Virus record (IMG/VR): IMGVR_UViG_3300030060_003886
Span: 1 to 39,644 of that record
Length of the DNA: 39,644 nt
Strand: one strand, 5' to 3'
From: a virus
Below the pieces are notes generated by a model, which searched no databases, had not been told where the DNA came from, and saw only the letters and a list, made by a program, of their open reading frames with translations. Position 1 is the first letter of the stretch, and every line of letters begins with the position of its first letter. Of this stretch, positions 23,623 through 31,977 are shown one piece after another. The translations under genes were made by a program, and so were the position numbers.

Positions 23623-24933
23623 ATGAGTGATAATGAATTACCGGAAGAAGTGAAAGAAAGATTGCGATGGTATGCTGAGCAACACAGCGTGTCAGAGGAC
23701 GAGGCTGCAAAGCAGTACCTCGACTACATCGAGGAGCATCTCGGCATCGTCAACCCAAACGAAGAGGATGAGGACTTCCTCGTTGACGCAGCAGAGACGT
23801 TTGTCGTTGAGAGAAGGGTCATGCAGGCCCCCGGCGGGAGCACCGTCGAGTGGGTAGGCTGCTTCATAGCCATCGAGCCAAAGATACGCGACAAGAGAGC
23901 CAACATTCGAGAGCAGGCACTGTCAGAGGCCAGAAAGGACCTCACTAACGCCATCAACGGCGGGAAGATAGCACGTGCCTTCGTAGAGGGTGGTGTGTGG
24001 ATGCTTGAGAAGGCCAATGGCATAGTAGCCTCCACACAAGAGAGGTTCGTGGAGGGGCAAGACCCATGGTTCCTAGTGAGGGACAGTGGTATGACTCTCT
24101 GTTTGCTGCAAAGCAACCCTGACTGGGCACGACATGGAGAACCCATCGCACCGTCTCTGTTCAGTAGGACCTACAGGTTCTACGGGAACGAGCCTGAGAT
24201 GTACGCCGATGACATGCAGGCCATACGCATTGACGTAGGAGGAGCGACCGAAGAGGACGTATCCAAGGCTGTCAGGATAGGACAGGCCTGTAAGATACAA
24301 CTACGCCCGCAAGGCACTGTTACTGAGGGCTGGGAGGACTCCTATCGCGCTGCTAACAACTTCTTCGCCAACGTAGTCTACACAGACGATTTCGTAGCAG
24401 AGAGCGACAGGCAGTACCTCAAAGGAGAGATTCTCATGGGCGGCATGGATTCCTACGTCGCTGATTTGACTGAACTGATGGAAGTCTATCACAACCAATC
24501 TGAGAAGGTATCTGGGTATGACACTCCCGTTGGTCCTCTCGTTTGCATCAAGGGAAAGGTAACTGACATCAACAGAACCGGATACGAGACCGAGTACGAC
24601 CCATACGGCAAGGACTTCAGCATGAGAGTGTCCTCCTTCCAACTACAGAGGGAGTTCGCCAATGACATGTGGAGAAAGGAAATCACCATCAGAGTGCATG
24701 GTTTCCTTGGTGACGAGTGCCACGCATTCGACTACGAGGGCCGTGAAGGGTGGAAGCCCTATGCAGTGAAGTCCACAGTCTACATCTTCGGCAGGCTCGG
24801 TGTAAGAGCCACTGATGACGGGCAGGTCCCTGCCATGAAGGCCATGGGCATCTTCGTCCCCCCTCGACTGGCAATCCCAGCCGGTGAGGGCGGCGACACG
24901 AGCCTAGACCAGTTCGGCGGTGGTGAGCAATGA
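23623..24933 (+). CDS. Unknown replication-block protein, possible OB-fold ssDNA binder (436 aa)
   Basis: The ATG at 23623 is chosen; a GTG at 23614 overlaps the RFC stop but abuts the purine run that would be its ribosome site. The protein is acidic. Residues about 300-400 are strand-rich (VCIKGKVTDINRTGYE, then ITIRVHGFLGDE, then STVYIFGRLGV), the alternation expected of an OB fold. The C-terminal tail is Gly/Asp/Gln-rich and short, loosely like the tails of SSB proteins. It lies between the clamp loader and a RecA-like ATPase, where viruses often place their ssDNA-binding protein. That function is inference from position and strand pattern. Confidence 0.45.
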   Translation: MSDNELPEEVKERLRWYAEQHSVSEDEAAKQYLDYIEEHLGIVNPNEEDEDFLVDAAETFVVERRVMQAPGGSTVEWVGCFIAIEPKIRDKRANIREQALSEARKDLTNAINGGKIARAFVEGGVWMLEKANGIVASTQERFVEGQDPWFLVRDSGMTLCLLQSNPDWARHGEPIAPSLFSRTYRFYGNEPEMYADDMQAIRIDVGGATEEDVSKAVRIGQACKIQLRPQGTVTEGWEDSYRAANNFFANVVYTDDFVAESDRQYLKGEILMGGMDSYVADLTELMEVYHNQSEKVSGYDTPVGPLVCIKGKVTDINRTGYETEYDPYGKDFSMRVSSFQLQREFANDMWRKEITIRVHGFLGDECHAFDYEGREGWKPYAVKSTVYIFGRLGVRATDDGQVPAMKAMGIFVPPRLAIPAGEGGDTSLDQFGGGEQ

Positions 24934-25913
24934 GCGGTTTCAAGGCATTGAAGGAAAAGGAGAAGTCCTTGAATGAAGGTACCCAAGACCTCTCTGAGGC
25001 TCTTAGCAACGTCACTAAGACCCCAATGACCCCCATAAAGGACAAGCCCATGCAGCCCAAACAGGGAAGCACAGAATGGTTCGCTGAGGAAATAGCGCCC
25101 ATCACAGGCGAGTTCGGCGGAGTGGTAGGGGATGACGGGACCTGCAAGACAGCAGTGGTTTTCGACAGCATCCCTAAAGGGCATTCTTGCCTAGTGATTG
25201 ACTTCGATGGTGGTGGTGCAAAACTCCGTGACGCCTTCTACCAAGACAGGCGCTCCGAGTTCAAATGCCAGAACCCATGGGTGATGGAAGGGGAGGCCAG
25301 AACGGCCTACAACTACCCTGCTACTCATGACAAGGTCATGGCGATAGGCAGGAGAGCCCTAGAATGGGCTCAGGCCCAGAATGACGCTGAGTACGAAGGA
25401 GAGCGCTTACACACTGTCCTAGTGACCGCTGTGGACCTATGGGACTCAGTGGCGAGTGCTTGTATGTTCATCGAAGACCTAGGAACGGCCCCAGACGGTA
25501 TAGGGGCCAAAATCAGTCCTCACGAAAAGGTGGGTATGAGGTTCAATTGGCAGATACGCAGCACTAGGTTCCATCAATTGACGTCCTTATGCAGGGAATT
25601 GACCCGACATGGGGTCAATGTCTACTATGAGACGCACTGGAACTACGAACAGACCAAGGAAGGCACCATGACGGGCAACAGGAAGCCCAGATGGGAGAAG
25701 CAGACCGCTAACTACCTACATACACTCTTGGAGATGCAATCTACATCCGTGCGAGATGACGAAGGCCGCCTAACGGGCGAAACACGCTATGAGGCCACTT
25801 TCACCAAATCTCGCAGTCGGCCAGACCTTCTGAACAAGACCAGATTGGTCATGACGACCTATGAGGACAAGAATCACAAATGGAACGGTTTGCCCGAATT
25901 GAAGGGTGAGTGA
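24930..25913 (+). CDS. RecA/Sak4-like ATPase with altered P-loop (327 aa)
   Basis: ATGA-coupled. A P-loop GDDGTCKT lies at residues 67-74; the usual GxxGxGKT has Gly where this has Cys72, while Lys73 and Thr74 are kept. A hydrophobic strand ending in Asp (VLVTAVDLWDS, about residues 165-175) suits Walker B, and a QIRSTRFHQL region with later basic residues resembles the DNA-binding part of Sak4/RadA-type phage recombinases. Such proteins anneal or exchange strands in virus recombination. It lies beside the candidate ssDNA-binding protein, its usual partner. Confidence 0.6.
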   Translation: MSGFKALKEKEKSLNEGTQDLSEALSNVTKTPMTPIKDKPMQPKQGSTEWFAEEIAPITGEFGGVVGDDGTCKTAVVFDSIPKGHSCLVIDFDGGGAKLRDAFYQDRRSEFKCQNPWVMEGEARTAYNYPATHDKVMAIGRRALEWAQAQNDAEYEGERLHTVLVTAVDLWDSVASACMFIEDLGTAPDGIGAKISPHEKVGMRFNWQIRSTRFHQLTSLCRELTRHGVNVYYETHWNYEQTKEGTMTGNRKPRWEKQTANYLHTLLEMQSTSVRDDEGRLTGETRYEATFTKSRSRPDLLNKTRLVMTTYEDKNHKWNGLPELKGE

Positions 25914-26144
25914 GTGTCACGAAAACTCATTATTCCTGAAAATAACTGTAAGCGCTGTGACGGCCTAGGAGTGCTAATGAAGATAGTTGACACTCTCCAT
26001 GGGAAGGACTTCGACCCGGTAATGTGCGATTGCTTGCTAGAGAAGCAATATGCCCAAGACCGAAAAGTTCTTATACACGACGCATGCGAGGCCGCGCCAG
26101 AATTGGGGGACTGCTCTAAAGGGGTGAGAGCATCACCCGAGTGA
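25914..26144 (+). CDS. Small Cys-motif protein (76 aa)
   Basis: The GTG at 25914 follows GGGTGAG and the previous stop directly. CKRCDGLG near residue 12 resembles one half of a DnaJ-type CxxCxGxG zinc motif; CDC follows near residue 38 and two more Cys come later. It likely binds one zinc and may be an accessory factor of the recombination block. Confidence 0.55.
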   Translation: MSRKLIIPENNCKRCDGLGVLMKIVDTLHGKDFDPVMCDCLLEKQYAQDRKVLIHDACEAAPELGDCSKGVRASPE

Positions 26145-26881
26145 GTCTCGGCAAGGCTGGCCTCATCTCATTCTTGACAGGATTCGGACCGGGAGTGGGT
26201 GACCTACGTCTCAAGGCAGCACAGATGTCGCTGTCTGGGACGGTCGCCCTCCCCACACATATGCTGCACACGAGAATCAGTGCTACTGTGGATGACGCTG
26301 GTGACATAGTCATAGCCAACTTGGCTAAACTGCTGACGTTCGTCAAGACGCTACCACAGGACGCACTGGTGAGTCTGTGGCAGCCTAAAAACAGCACGTT
26401 GAGGGTAATATCAGGCAAGACTGAACTGACTCTACCTACCACGGACTATGTAGCCTCACACAAGAACGTGACCAAGGCCATGGCGTTGGTGACAGATGCA
26501 GAGAACAGCAACTGGAAGTCATGGGCAGGCAAGGCACTCACGTGCTATGGGAGACTGCAAGTGGCTGACTTGACTCAACTGAAATCAGTAGAGAAAGTAA
26601 TTGGCAAGGACACCCCTGTCACGATGAAGTTCGACCCCAACGAGGAGCATCTCGAGTTCGCTGCAGGAGCACGTGGCAGTGCGTCGATGTCCATCTGCGT
26701 AGACGTGGAGGACTGTGACGGTCCCGAGGCTAAGTCCCACTATGGGTCTTGGCTACCTCAAGTATTGCACATGATACCTGCTGGTTCGGTAGAACTTTAC
26801 ACTGCCAATGATTTCGTGTGCATATTCCGTCACACCGAGAAGGACCACCTACTACTAGTGATGGACAAAAGAGGTGAATGA
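26141..26881 (+). CDS. Sliding clamp, PCNA-like (246 aa)
   Basis: The GTG start overlaps the previous stop; 246 aa fits PCNA (about 245-260). The strand-helix alternation covers two domains, and the C terminus is typical: an IPAGSVELYTAND segment, then FVCIFRHTEKDHLLLVMDKR, where PCNA has its last strand pair before a charged tail. The N-terminal LISFLTGF and LSGTVALP also fit. It would form the ring that tethers PolB, loaded by the RFC subunit at 22754. Sequence drift is large, so the call leans on length, ending and neighbours (PolB follows directly). Confidence 0.6.
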   Translation: MSLGKAGLISFLTGFGPGVGDLRLKAAQMSLSGTVALPTHMLHTRISATVDDAGDIVIANLAKLLTFVKTLPQDALVSLWQPKNSTLRVISGKTELTLPTTDYVASHKNVTKAMALVTDAENSNWKSWAGKALTCYGRLQVADLTQLKSVEKVIGKDTPVTMKFDPNEEHLEFAAGARGSASMSICVDVEDCDGPEAKSHYGSWLPQVLHMIPAGSVELYTANDFVCIFRHTEKDHLLLVMDKRGE

Positions 26882-26882
26882 G

Positions 26883-29210
26883 ATGATTGTGGATGACTAC
26901 TACGAGAACGGTGAGACTCCCATTATCTACACACGACATCGTGATGCTGACGGGACTCTGATAGAGAACAATGTCAGGGACTACAAGCCTTACTTCTGGA
27001 TTCCTGCTAACGTAGGAGAGTTCCGCAAACGTAGGTTGTTAGTCAGGTATCCGGGCACTGTCATCACAGATGAGACGTCGGTCGGGCTGGACGGCACTCC
27101 ACTCATCAAGGTCGAAGCCGAGTCCCCCTTCGATATCATTAGCATGAGGAGGGAGTTTGACAAGACCTACGAGGCTGACATCAGATTCACAGATAGGTGG
27201 TTGATAGACAACGTGCCTGTCATGCCAGACTGGAAGCCACGTAAGTGGTGGTTTGACATAGAGTGTGATACTGGTGACACTCCCTTCACTACCATCATCG
27301 CTGTCATAGACAGTGACCTAGACAAGCCAGTGGTATTCGCATGGGCAGACGAGCGAACCAACTGCTCTTACGGTGACCCCGGTCTAGGCATACGAAGAAC
27401 CCGCACTGTGCGGGACATCGAGTACGAATTGAACATCTATGGTAGCGAGAGTGATTTGCATGAGGAATTCGTTGAGTTCCTACAGGAGCGTGACCCTGAC
27501 ATGATGATAGCACACGCAGGTTCCTTCTTCGACATCCCTCACCTGCTACAAAGGATACCCAATCCTCAGAGGCTCAGTCCAGTGGGACAGATACGCAGGA
27601 TGAAGAGGGGTCAGGATAGATACGACCCTACTGACCAACCCATCGTAGGAAGATGGCAGTTCGATACAGCAGCACAGGCTGCTAGTGGTACAGGTTTTGA
27701 GCGAGTCTGGAAAGACAGTGGTGGTGGACAACTACCTTCCCTCAAACTCAACGACATCGCTGAGGAAGTAGGGTTAGGGTCCAAACTAACTGAGGAAATA
27801 GAGGGGATGGATGTTCACAATGGCTGGTATGAATACTGGGATGACTTCGTGGACTACTGTCTCCTAGACACTCACCTACTCAGAGGGATAGATGAGGCAC
27901 GGAATGTTACTGACTTCTATATTCAGATGGTCAGACTCTGCGGTGTCTCCCTCCCATCAGCCTGTAATGTCACTAACTTCGCTCGAGGTCTACTGTCTCG
28001 AAGGACTGACAAGAAGGCGCACACTCGATTCAAGGCGGGTGACATTGACAAACTCAAAGGGGCCGAAGTAGGTCTCAACTGTGTGACAGGCCTCCATGAG
28101 GGAGTGGGTGTCATAGATTACAAGGGACTCTATCCCTCGATAATTCTAGGCAGCAACCTATCATATGAGACTAAGAGGGACGGGCCGGGTGAGAACATCA
28201 TCCAGTTGGAGAATGGTTCCTACTGGGACCAGACAGAGCAAGGACTCCTACCATCTGTCGTAGAGTATCTATTCGATTATCGTTCCACATGCAAACAACG
28301 CATGCGAGACGCCAAGACTCCAGAGGAGAGAGCGGCTTGGAACACTACGCAGATGGCAGTCAAGCGCGTCATGGCCAGCCTCTATGGTATGTGCGCTCAC
28401 ATTGGCTATGGATGGGCTGATGGTGACATCGCACACACCATCACACAGGAAGGCAGACGTTGTATCCGCCTCCTAGACAGCGTAGCCACAACCTATGGCT
28501 ACGAGTGCCTCTACGGGCACACCGACTCGGCATTCGTCAAAGTCCCCAATGTCGAAGAGGCACACAAACTCTCTGATAGGATAACAGTAGCAGTGCAAAG
28601 GGAAACAGGGAACAGTATGCTCTTCGCTGAACTGGAAGCGTGGATGCCCTACTGGCTGCTCACTAAGAAGAACAGATATGTCGGCAAGGTGGCATGGCCT
28701 GAGGAAGACCAAGGCAAACTCAAGGTGGCAGGCTTCGGCATGAAAGCATCGAACACCGCACCATTGTCGAAGAAGGTACAGAAGGGAGTGTTCGAGTTGA
28801 TATGTGATGGTGCTAATGAGGACGCTGTCCAAGAGTTCGTGTACCCCATCGCCATGAGTGTCAGGAAAGGTGACGTCCAACTGGAAGACGTATCCATGAA
28901 GACCAGACTGGGCATGCACCTCAAAGAATACAAAGTGCTCAGCGGTGCATCCAAAGCAGCGTCCTTCTACAATGACAAATTCGACGAGAAGTTTGGCAAA
29001 GGCGACTCGGTCCCATGGACTTACGTCAAAGAGGAGCCGGGCATCGCAGCCTATCGTGAACCAGAGGATTTGAGGGGTCTCACATTGGATTCAGATATGA
29101 TTTTGAAGAAAATGCTAAAGACCAAGTTGGACAGTATCTATTCTACCCTTTCTTGGGACTTGGACGGAGCACTCGGTGCACCCACTCCCAAGGCTTACGG
29201 GTGGTGGTGA
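26883..29210 (+). CDS. polB: Family B DNA polymerase (775 aa)
   Basis: The ATG at 26883 follows GAGGTGA and lies just after the clamp stop. Exonuclease motifs: Exo I DIE (D125, E127), Exo II in FFDIPHLL, Exo III YCLLD. Polymerase motifs: A, DYKGLYPSI with D412; B, KRVMASLYG; C, YGHTDS with D548. The usual motif C is DTD, so the first Asp is replaced by His546, while the second, the main metal ligand, is kept. Length fits archaeal PolB. It is the replicative polymerase, with proofreading. No PIP box is seen at its own C terminus, but the next mini-gene carries two. Confidence 0.95.
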   Translation: MIVDDYYENGETPIIYTRHRDADGTLIENNVRDYKPYFWIPANVGEFRKRRLLVRYPGTVITDETSVGLDGTPLIKVEAESPFDIISMRREFDKTYEADIRFTDRWLIDNVPVMPDWKPRKWWFDIECDTGDTPFTTIIAVIDSDLDKPVVFAWADERTNCSYGDPGLGIRRTRTVRDIEYELNIYGSESDLHEEFVEFLQERDPDMMIAHAGSFFDIPHLLQRIPNPQRLSPVGQIRRMKRGQDRYDPTDQPIVGRWQFDTAAQAASGTGFERVWKDSGGGQLPSLKLNDIAEEVGLGSKLTEEIEGMDVHNGWYEYWDDFVDYCLLDTHLLRGIDEARNVTDFYIQMVRLCGVSLPSACNVTNFARGLLSRRTDKKAHTRFKAGDIDKLKGAEVGLNCVTGLHEGVGVIDYKGLYPSIILGSNLSYETKRDGPGENIIQLENGSYWDQTEQGLLPSVVEYLFDYRSTCKQRMRDAKTPEERAAWNTTQMAVKRVMASLYGMCAHIGYGWADGDIAHTITQEGRRCIRLLDSVATTYGYECLYGHTDSAFVKVPNVEEAHKLSDRITVAVQRETGNSMLFAELEAWMPYWLLTKKNRYVGKVAWPEEDQGKLKVAGFGMKASNTAPLSKKVQKGVFELICDGANEDAVQEFVYPIAMSVRKGDVQLEDVSMKTRLGMHLKEYKVLSGASKAASFYNDKFDEKFGKGDSVPWTYVKEEPGIAAYREPEDLRGLTLDSDMILKKMLKTKLDSIYSTLSWDLDGALGAPTPKAYGWW

Positions 29211-29214
29211 AAAC

Positions 29215-29334
29215 ATGGAAGAAGAAAAGACAACACAAATGAGGCAAACAACGCTGTGGGAGTTCCTCCCCAGCAATGGAAGACAGACCACCTTGGAGGA
29301 GTTCGGTGTCAGAAGAACAGCAAATCCCAACTGA
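29215..29334 (+). CDS. 39-aa protein with two PIP-box-like motifs
   Basis: The ATG at 29215 lies 4 nt after the PolB stop, with GGTGGTGA as ribosome site. The product carries QTTLWEFL (residues 11-18) and QTTLEEFG (24-31). Both match Qxx[LI]xxF, the core of the archaeal PIP box through which polymerases, ligases and nucleases bind PCNA; the second lacks the final aromatic residue. Between them are only SNGR and a Pro. The likely role is bridging two clamp subunits or tethering PolB to the clamp, replacing the PIP box missing from PolB. The sequence of the second motif also holds the GGAGGA ribosome site of the next gene. Confidence 0.6.
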   Translation: MEEEKTTQMRQTTLWEFLPSNGRQTTLEEFGVRRTANPN

Positions 29335-29587
29335 CTCTGTGCTTTGGCGGGTGGCTCACCTGCTTCGTGAGAAGAACGAGAAGTATGGCGATAGCGCTCT
29401 CGACCCAATGAGACTGTTCTACAAGGGTGGGGACGACGCTGCTGACATGATTAGGATACGGATAGATGACAAGTTGTCTCGACTGGCACGTGGTAGTGAG
29501 GGTATCGAGACAGACCTCGACATCTATCATGACCTCATTGGTTACCTCGCGCTTCTCATAGTAGCACTAGAGGACGGTGATAAGTAA
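29306..29587 (+). CDS. MazG/DUF1599-like small phage protein (93 aa)
   Basis: The GTG at 29306 is chosen because GGAGGA at 29295-29300 lies 5 nt upstream; an ATG at 29276 lacks one. EKNEKYGDSAL, then RIDDKLSRLARG, and DLIGYLALL near the C terminus match the all-alpha phage family related to MazG (the nucleotide-modification-associated DUF1599 group). Acidic residues on these helices bind metal in relatives. It may hydrolyse or sense nucleotides, but no activity is shown for this size class. Confidence 0.6.
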   Translation: MSEEQQIPTDSVLWRVAHLLREKNEKYGDSALDPMRLFYKGGDDAADMIRIRIDDKLSRLARGSEGIETDLDIYHDLIGYLALLIVALEDGDK

Positions 29588-30504
29588 TGGGTTTGACTCT
29601 GGTCTATGATGACCAATCATCTTATGCTTGGGCACCCAAGATGGGAGAAGACATCGTAATCAGAGTGAGTAAATCCACACTTACTGCTAGTAAATGGTGC
29701 CCAAAACAACTGTGGTTGTCAAAGACTCATGAGGTTCCGCAATTGCAGCACGATTACCTAGTGATAGGTGACGACGTGCATCAGAGCATGGAAGCATTCT
29801 ATGACAACATAAATGCTGACAATATCCCACTGCTGAAAGAAGCGGCAGAAGAGGGGAAGGACCGCTTGGTAATGGAGAAACTCAAGACGTATCTCCCTAG
29901 CCGTGACGAGGTCATCGGTATGAGAAGGGATTCTTCAAAGGACGAACCCTTCTATGAGTTGGAGTATGACCATAACATCACGTGGTTGCTTCGGAATGAG
30001 ATACTCAGGCTGTCTCTCACTGAAGCAAAGCATTTCTTGCCTGTAGCAAACGAGGTGAAACTCTCACCGAGAGCCACATTCCACGTAGATGACAGGGAAG
30101 TGAAAGTGCAACTAGTGGGTATCATTGACCGAATCTTCAGCGAAGGTGAAAACGGTCTGGCCCTGATGGAGTTGAAGACAGGGAAATGGCACCCGAGGAA
30201 ACTGTCTGCCATGAGAATGGAGATGGCATACTACAAGATGCTCATAGAACTGTCTACCGAAGACGAATTGAAAGCGGTAGGGCTCAATGACAAGATGGTC
30301 ACTCACTGGGGCTGGCGATACAGCGCGGCAGACAGACTTGACTACGAGCCAGTGAAGAGAGTGAGTGAGCGTGCTATGCAGACATCGTTGAACAAACTGC
30401 TACGCATGTACGTGGACCAAGAGTTTCCTGTCACTAAGGATGACTTCAAGTGTTCTTACTGTGACTACATGGACCTCTGTCCGAAGTTCAAGGTGGAAGC
30501 ATGA
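29587..30504 (+). CDS. Cas4/RecB-like Fe-S nuclease (305 aa)
   Basis: The start overlaps the previous stop (TAATG). PD-(D/E)xK core: D181 in GIIDRIF, and E195-L-K197 in ALMELKTGK, followed by a helix with Tyr (EMAYYKM) where the QxxxY motif sits. Four Cys are placed as in Cas4/AddB/Dna2: C38 near the start and C289, C292, C298 at the end, which would hold a 4Fe-4S cluster. Such enzymes trim single-stranded ends in recombination. It is near PolB and primase, not cas genes, so it is a viral recombination or repair nuclease rather than CRISPR Cas4. Confidence 0.85.
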   Translation: MGLTLVYDDQSSYAWAPKMGEDIVIRVSKSTLTASKWCPKQLWLSKTHEVPQLQHDYLVIGDDVHQSMEAFYDNINADNIPLLKEAAEEGKDRLVMEKLKTYLPSRDEVIGMRRDSSKDEPFYELEYDHNITWLLRNEILRLSLTEAKHFLPVANEVKLSPRATFHVDDREVKVQLVGIIDRIFSEGENGLALMELKTGKWHPRKLSAMRMEMAYYKMLIELSTEDELKAVGLNDKMVTHWGWRYSAADRLDYEPVKRVSERAMQTSLNKLLRMYVDQEFPVTKDDFKCSYCDYMDLCPKFKVEA

Positions 30505-30629
30505 GTGACGAGTTAGAACACTGGAGTCAGAAACACTTCGCAGAGTTGGCCTTCTGGAGAACGATAGCAGCAGGAGTCAACATCATACTGTCTTCACTGA
30601 TAGCGTTGAAAATATTCGGGTGGATATGA
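30501..30629 (+). CDS. Small single-span membrane protein (42 aa)
   Basis: The ATG at 30501 overlaps the nuclease stop. After a charged N terminus, residues about 18-42 form one hydrophobic helix (AAGVNIILSSLIALKIF). The stop overlaps the next start (ATGA). Possible roles are membrane anchoring, host interaction or lysis; none is supported further. Confidence 0.55.
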   Translation: MSDELEHWSQKHFAELAFWRTIAAGVNIILSSLIALKIFGWI

Positions 30630-30910
30630 TGGACAGGGACTTCCGCATTGCAATGGAAGAAATCAGGTGGACGGCTAAGGACCAATTGCGGCAAGCAATG
30701 GTAGTCTCCTTGAGAAAGCAGTTCGACAGTGACAATGTGTTCATGCACTTCTCTGACGACATCCCCAGAGGGCTACTGATAGACCCAGTGCCGATTGGAG
30801 ATTCCTTGGACATCAGGATACCAAAAGACCTCAGTCCTACGTCAGTAGAAGAACTATACTTTGCGTGTGTGAGTGCTTGTCAGGAGTTCAAGTTGGGTGG
30901 AAGAGAATGA
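30626..30910 (+). CDS. Small unknown protein (94 aa)
   Basis: The ATG at 30626 overlaps the previous stop; ATG 30629 or GTG 30620 are alternatives. The first 40 residues are amphipathic helix with Arg/Gln, followed by a strand-rich middle (GLLIDPVPIGDSLDIRIP) and a Cys-containing end. No family is recognised. It sits between the nuclease and the primase in a single coupled chain. Confidence 0.55.
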   Translation: MMDRDFRIAMEEIRWTAKDQLRQAMVVSLRKQFDSDNVFMHFSDDIPRGLLIDPVPIGDSLDIRIPKDLSPTSVEELYFACVSACQEFKLGGRE

Positions 30911-31977
30911 ACATCATAGAATTTGACTTCCCCCGAGAGGCTGGTCTATTCAGGAAGGTAGTACATACTCCGAAGGACTTGGAAACCTACTGGTCCTCAT
31001 TACGTAACAGTCAGTGTGCCTACACGAGTGTATATGGGTTCAGGGCAGTCAAGCCCAGTGGGAAGAGGGGGGAGTACAACACTGCCATCGTTCGACACTT
31101 CGTGTTAGACTTCGACAAGAAAGCGAGGAAGGCAGGTTTGGTAATCGACGTGTCTGGTGACGAGGTTCTCAACCAAGTCAGGAGGGCACATCAGATGCTC
31201 ATGGACAAAGACGTGCATCACGCGATATGGTTCAGCGGCAATGGTTTCCACATCTGGATTAAACTCTCCAAGACCCATCGCCCTTCTACAGGGAGTGAGG
31301 TCTCACTCATCAAAGCAGCAGGCAAGAAAGTAATCAACAGTTGGAAGGATGCCTTGGACTTGACCTGCATGGACCCCACAGTGCCTTTCGACATGGCCAG
31401 ACTCATACGCATACCCAACTCTTACAACGCCAAGCAACACGTTGGGCGTTGGAGCATACCACTGAAGAGTGAGGAACTCTTCGAGTGGTCTTGGGATGAC
31501 ATCTGTGAGAGAGCAGAGCGTCACCGACGAGGACAGTACATGTACGGCATCAACGGGGTGGACTTGCCCATCGAGCAAGTCAAGAACACACGCTTCACCT
31601 CCTCCGGGCCAGCGTTGGAATTCGACACAGTAGAAATGAACGGCATCAAGATACTACCATGTCTGGTAGAGGCTGCATGTCAAGTGGGGAGCAACCCCCC
31701 ACACGATGCACGCAAGTCGCTGGTAATTTACCTAGCATCCAGACTCAGAAACTTCCTGCCGGTCGAGAGAACCACACCAGAGGCTCGCAATGAGCATGCT
31801 GAATTGATATCCCAGTATCTCCACACATTACAGTGGGCAGACTACGATGAGGGAGTGACACGATACCACGTGTCCACCATAGTCAATGGGGGATACCACC
31901 AGCACTGTGCATCCCTAGAGTCCGGTGGTCTCTGCCTAGGCAGGTGCCAGTTGTGGGATGGGACGGGGTCACTATGA
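30907..31977 (+). CDS. Archaeo-eukaryotic primase, PriS-like with PriL-like C-terminal region
   Basis: The ATG at 30907 overlaps the previous stop; 356 aa. The catalytic domain shows D68-F-D70 after a hydrophobic strand and SGNGFH ending at H115, the two AEP primase signatures; RLIRIPNS is the third conserved region. The last 110 residues carry C252, C258, C334, C343 and C347, with LVIYLASRLRN and HQHCASLESGGLCLGRC. The spacing and helices resemble the 4Fe-4S C-terminal domain of PriL. A PriS-PriL fusion would make primers alone. It lies by nuclease and ERCC4 genes. Confidence 0.8.
   Translation: MNIIEFDFPREAGLFRKVVHTPKDLETYWSSLRNSQCAYTSVYGFRAVKPSGKRGEYNTAIVRHFVLDFDKKARKAGLVIDVSGDEVLNQVRRAHQMLMDKDVHHAIWFSGNGFHIWIKLSKTHRPSTGSEVSLIKAAGKKVINSWKDALDLTCMDPTVPFDMARLIRIPNSYNAKQHVGRWSIPLKSEELFEWSWDDICERAERHRRGQYMYGINGVDLPIEQVKNTRFTSSGPALEFDTVEMNGIKILPCLVEAACQVGSNPPHDARKSLVIYLASRLRNFLPVERTTPEARNEHAELISQYLHTLQWADYDEGVTRYHVSTIVNGGYHQHCASLESGGLCLGRCQLWDGTGSL

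Noticed and set aside
29587-30504. Cas4 as part of a CRISPR system
   Set aside because: No cas1, cas2 or repeat-spacer array anywhere in the window; neighbours are replication genes, so a recombination nuclease is more likely.
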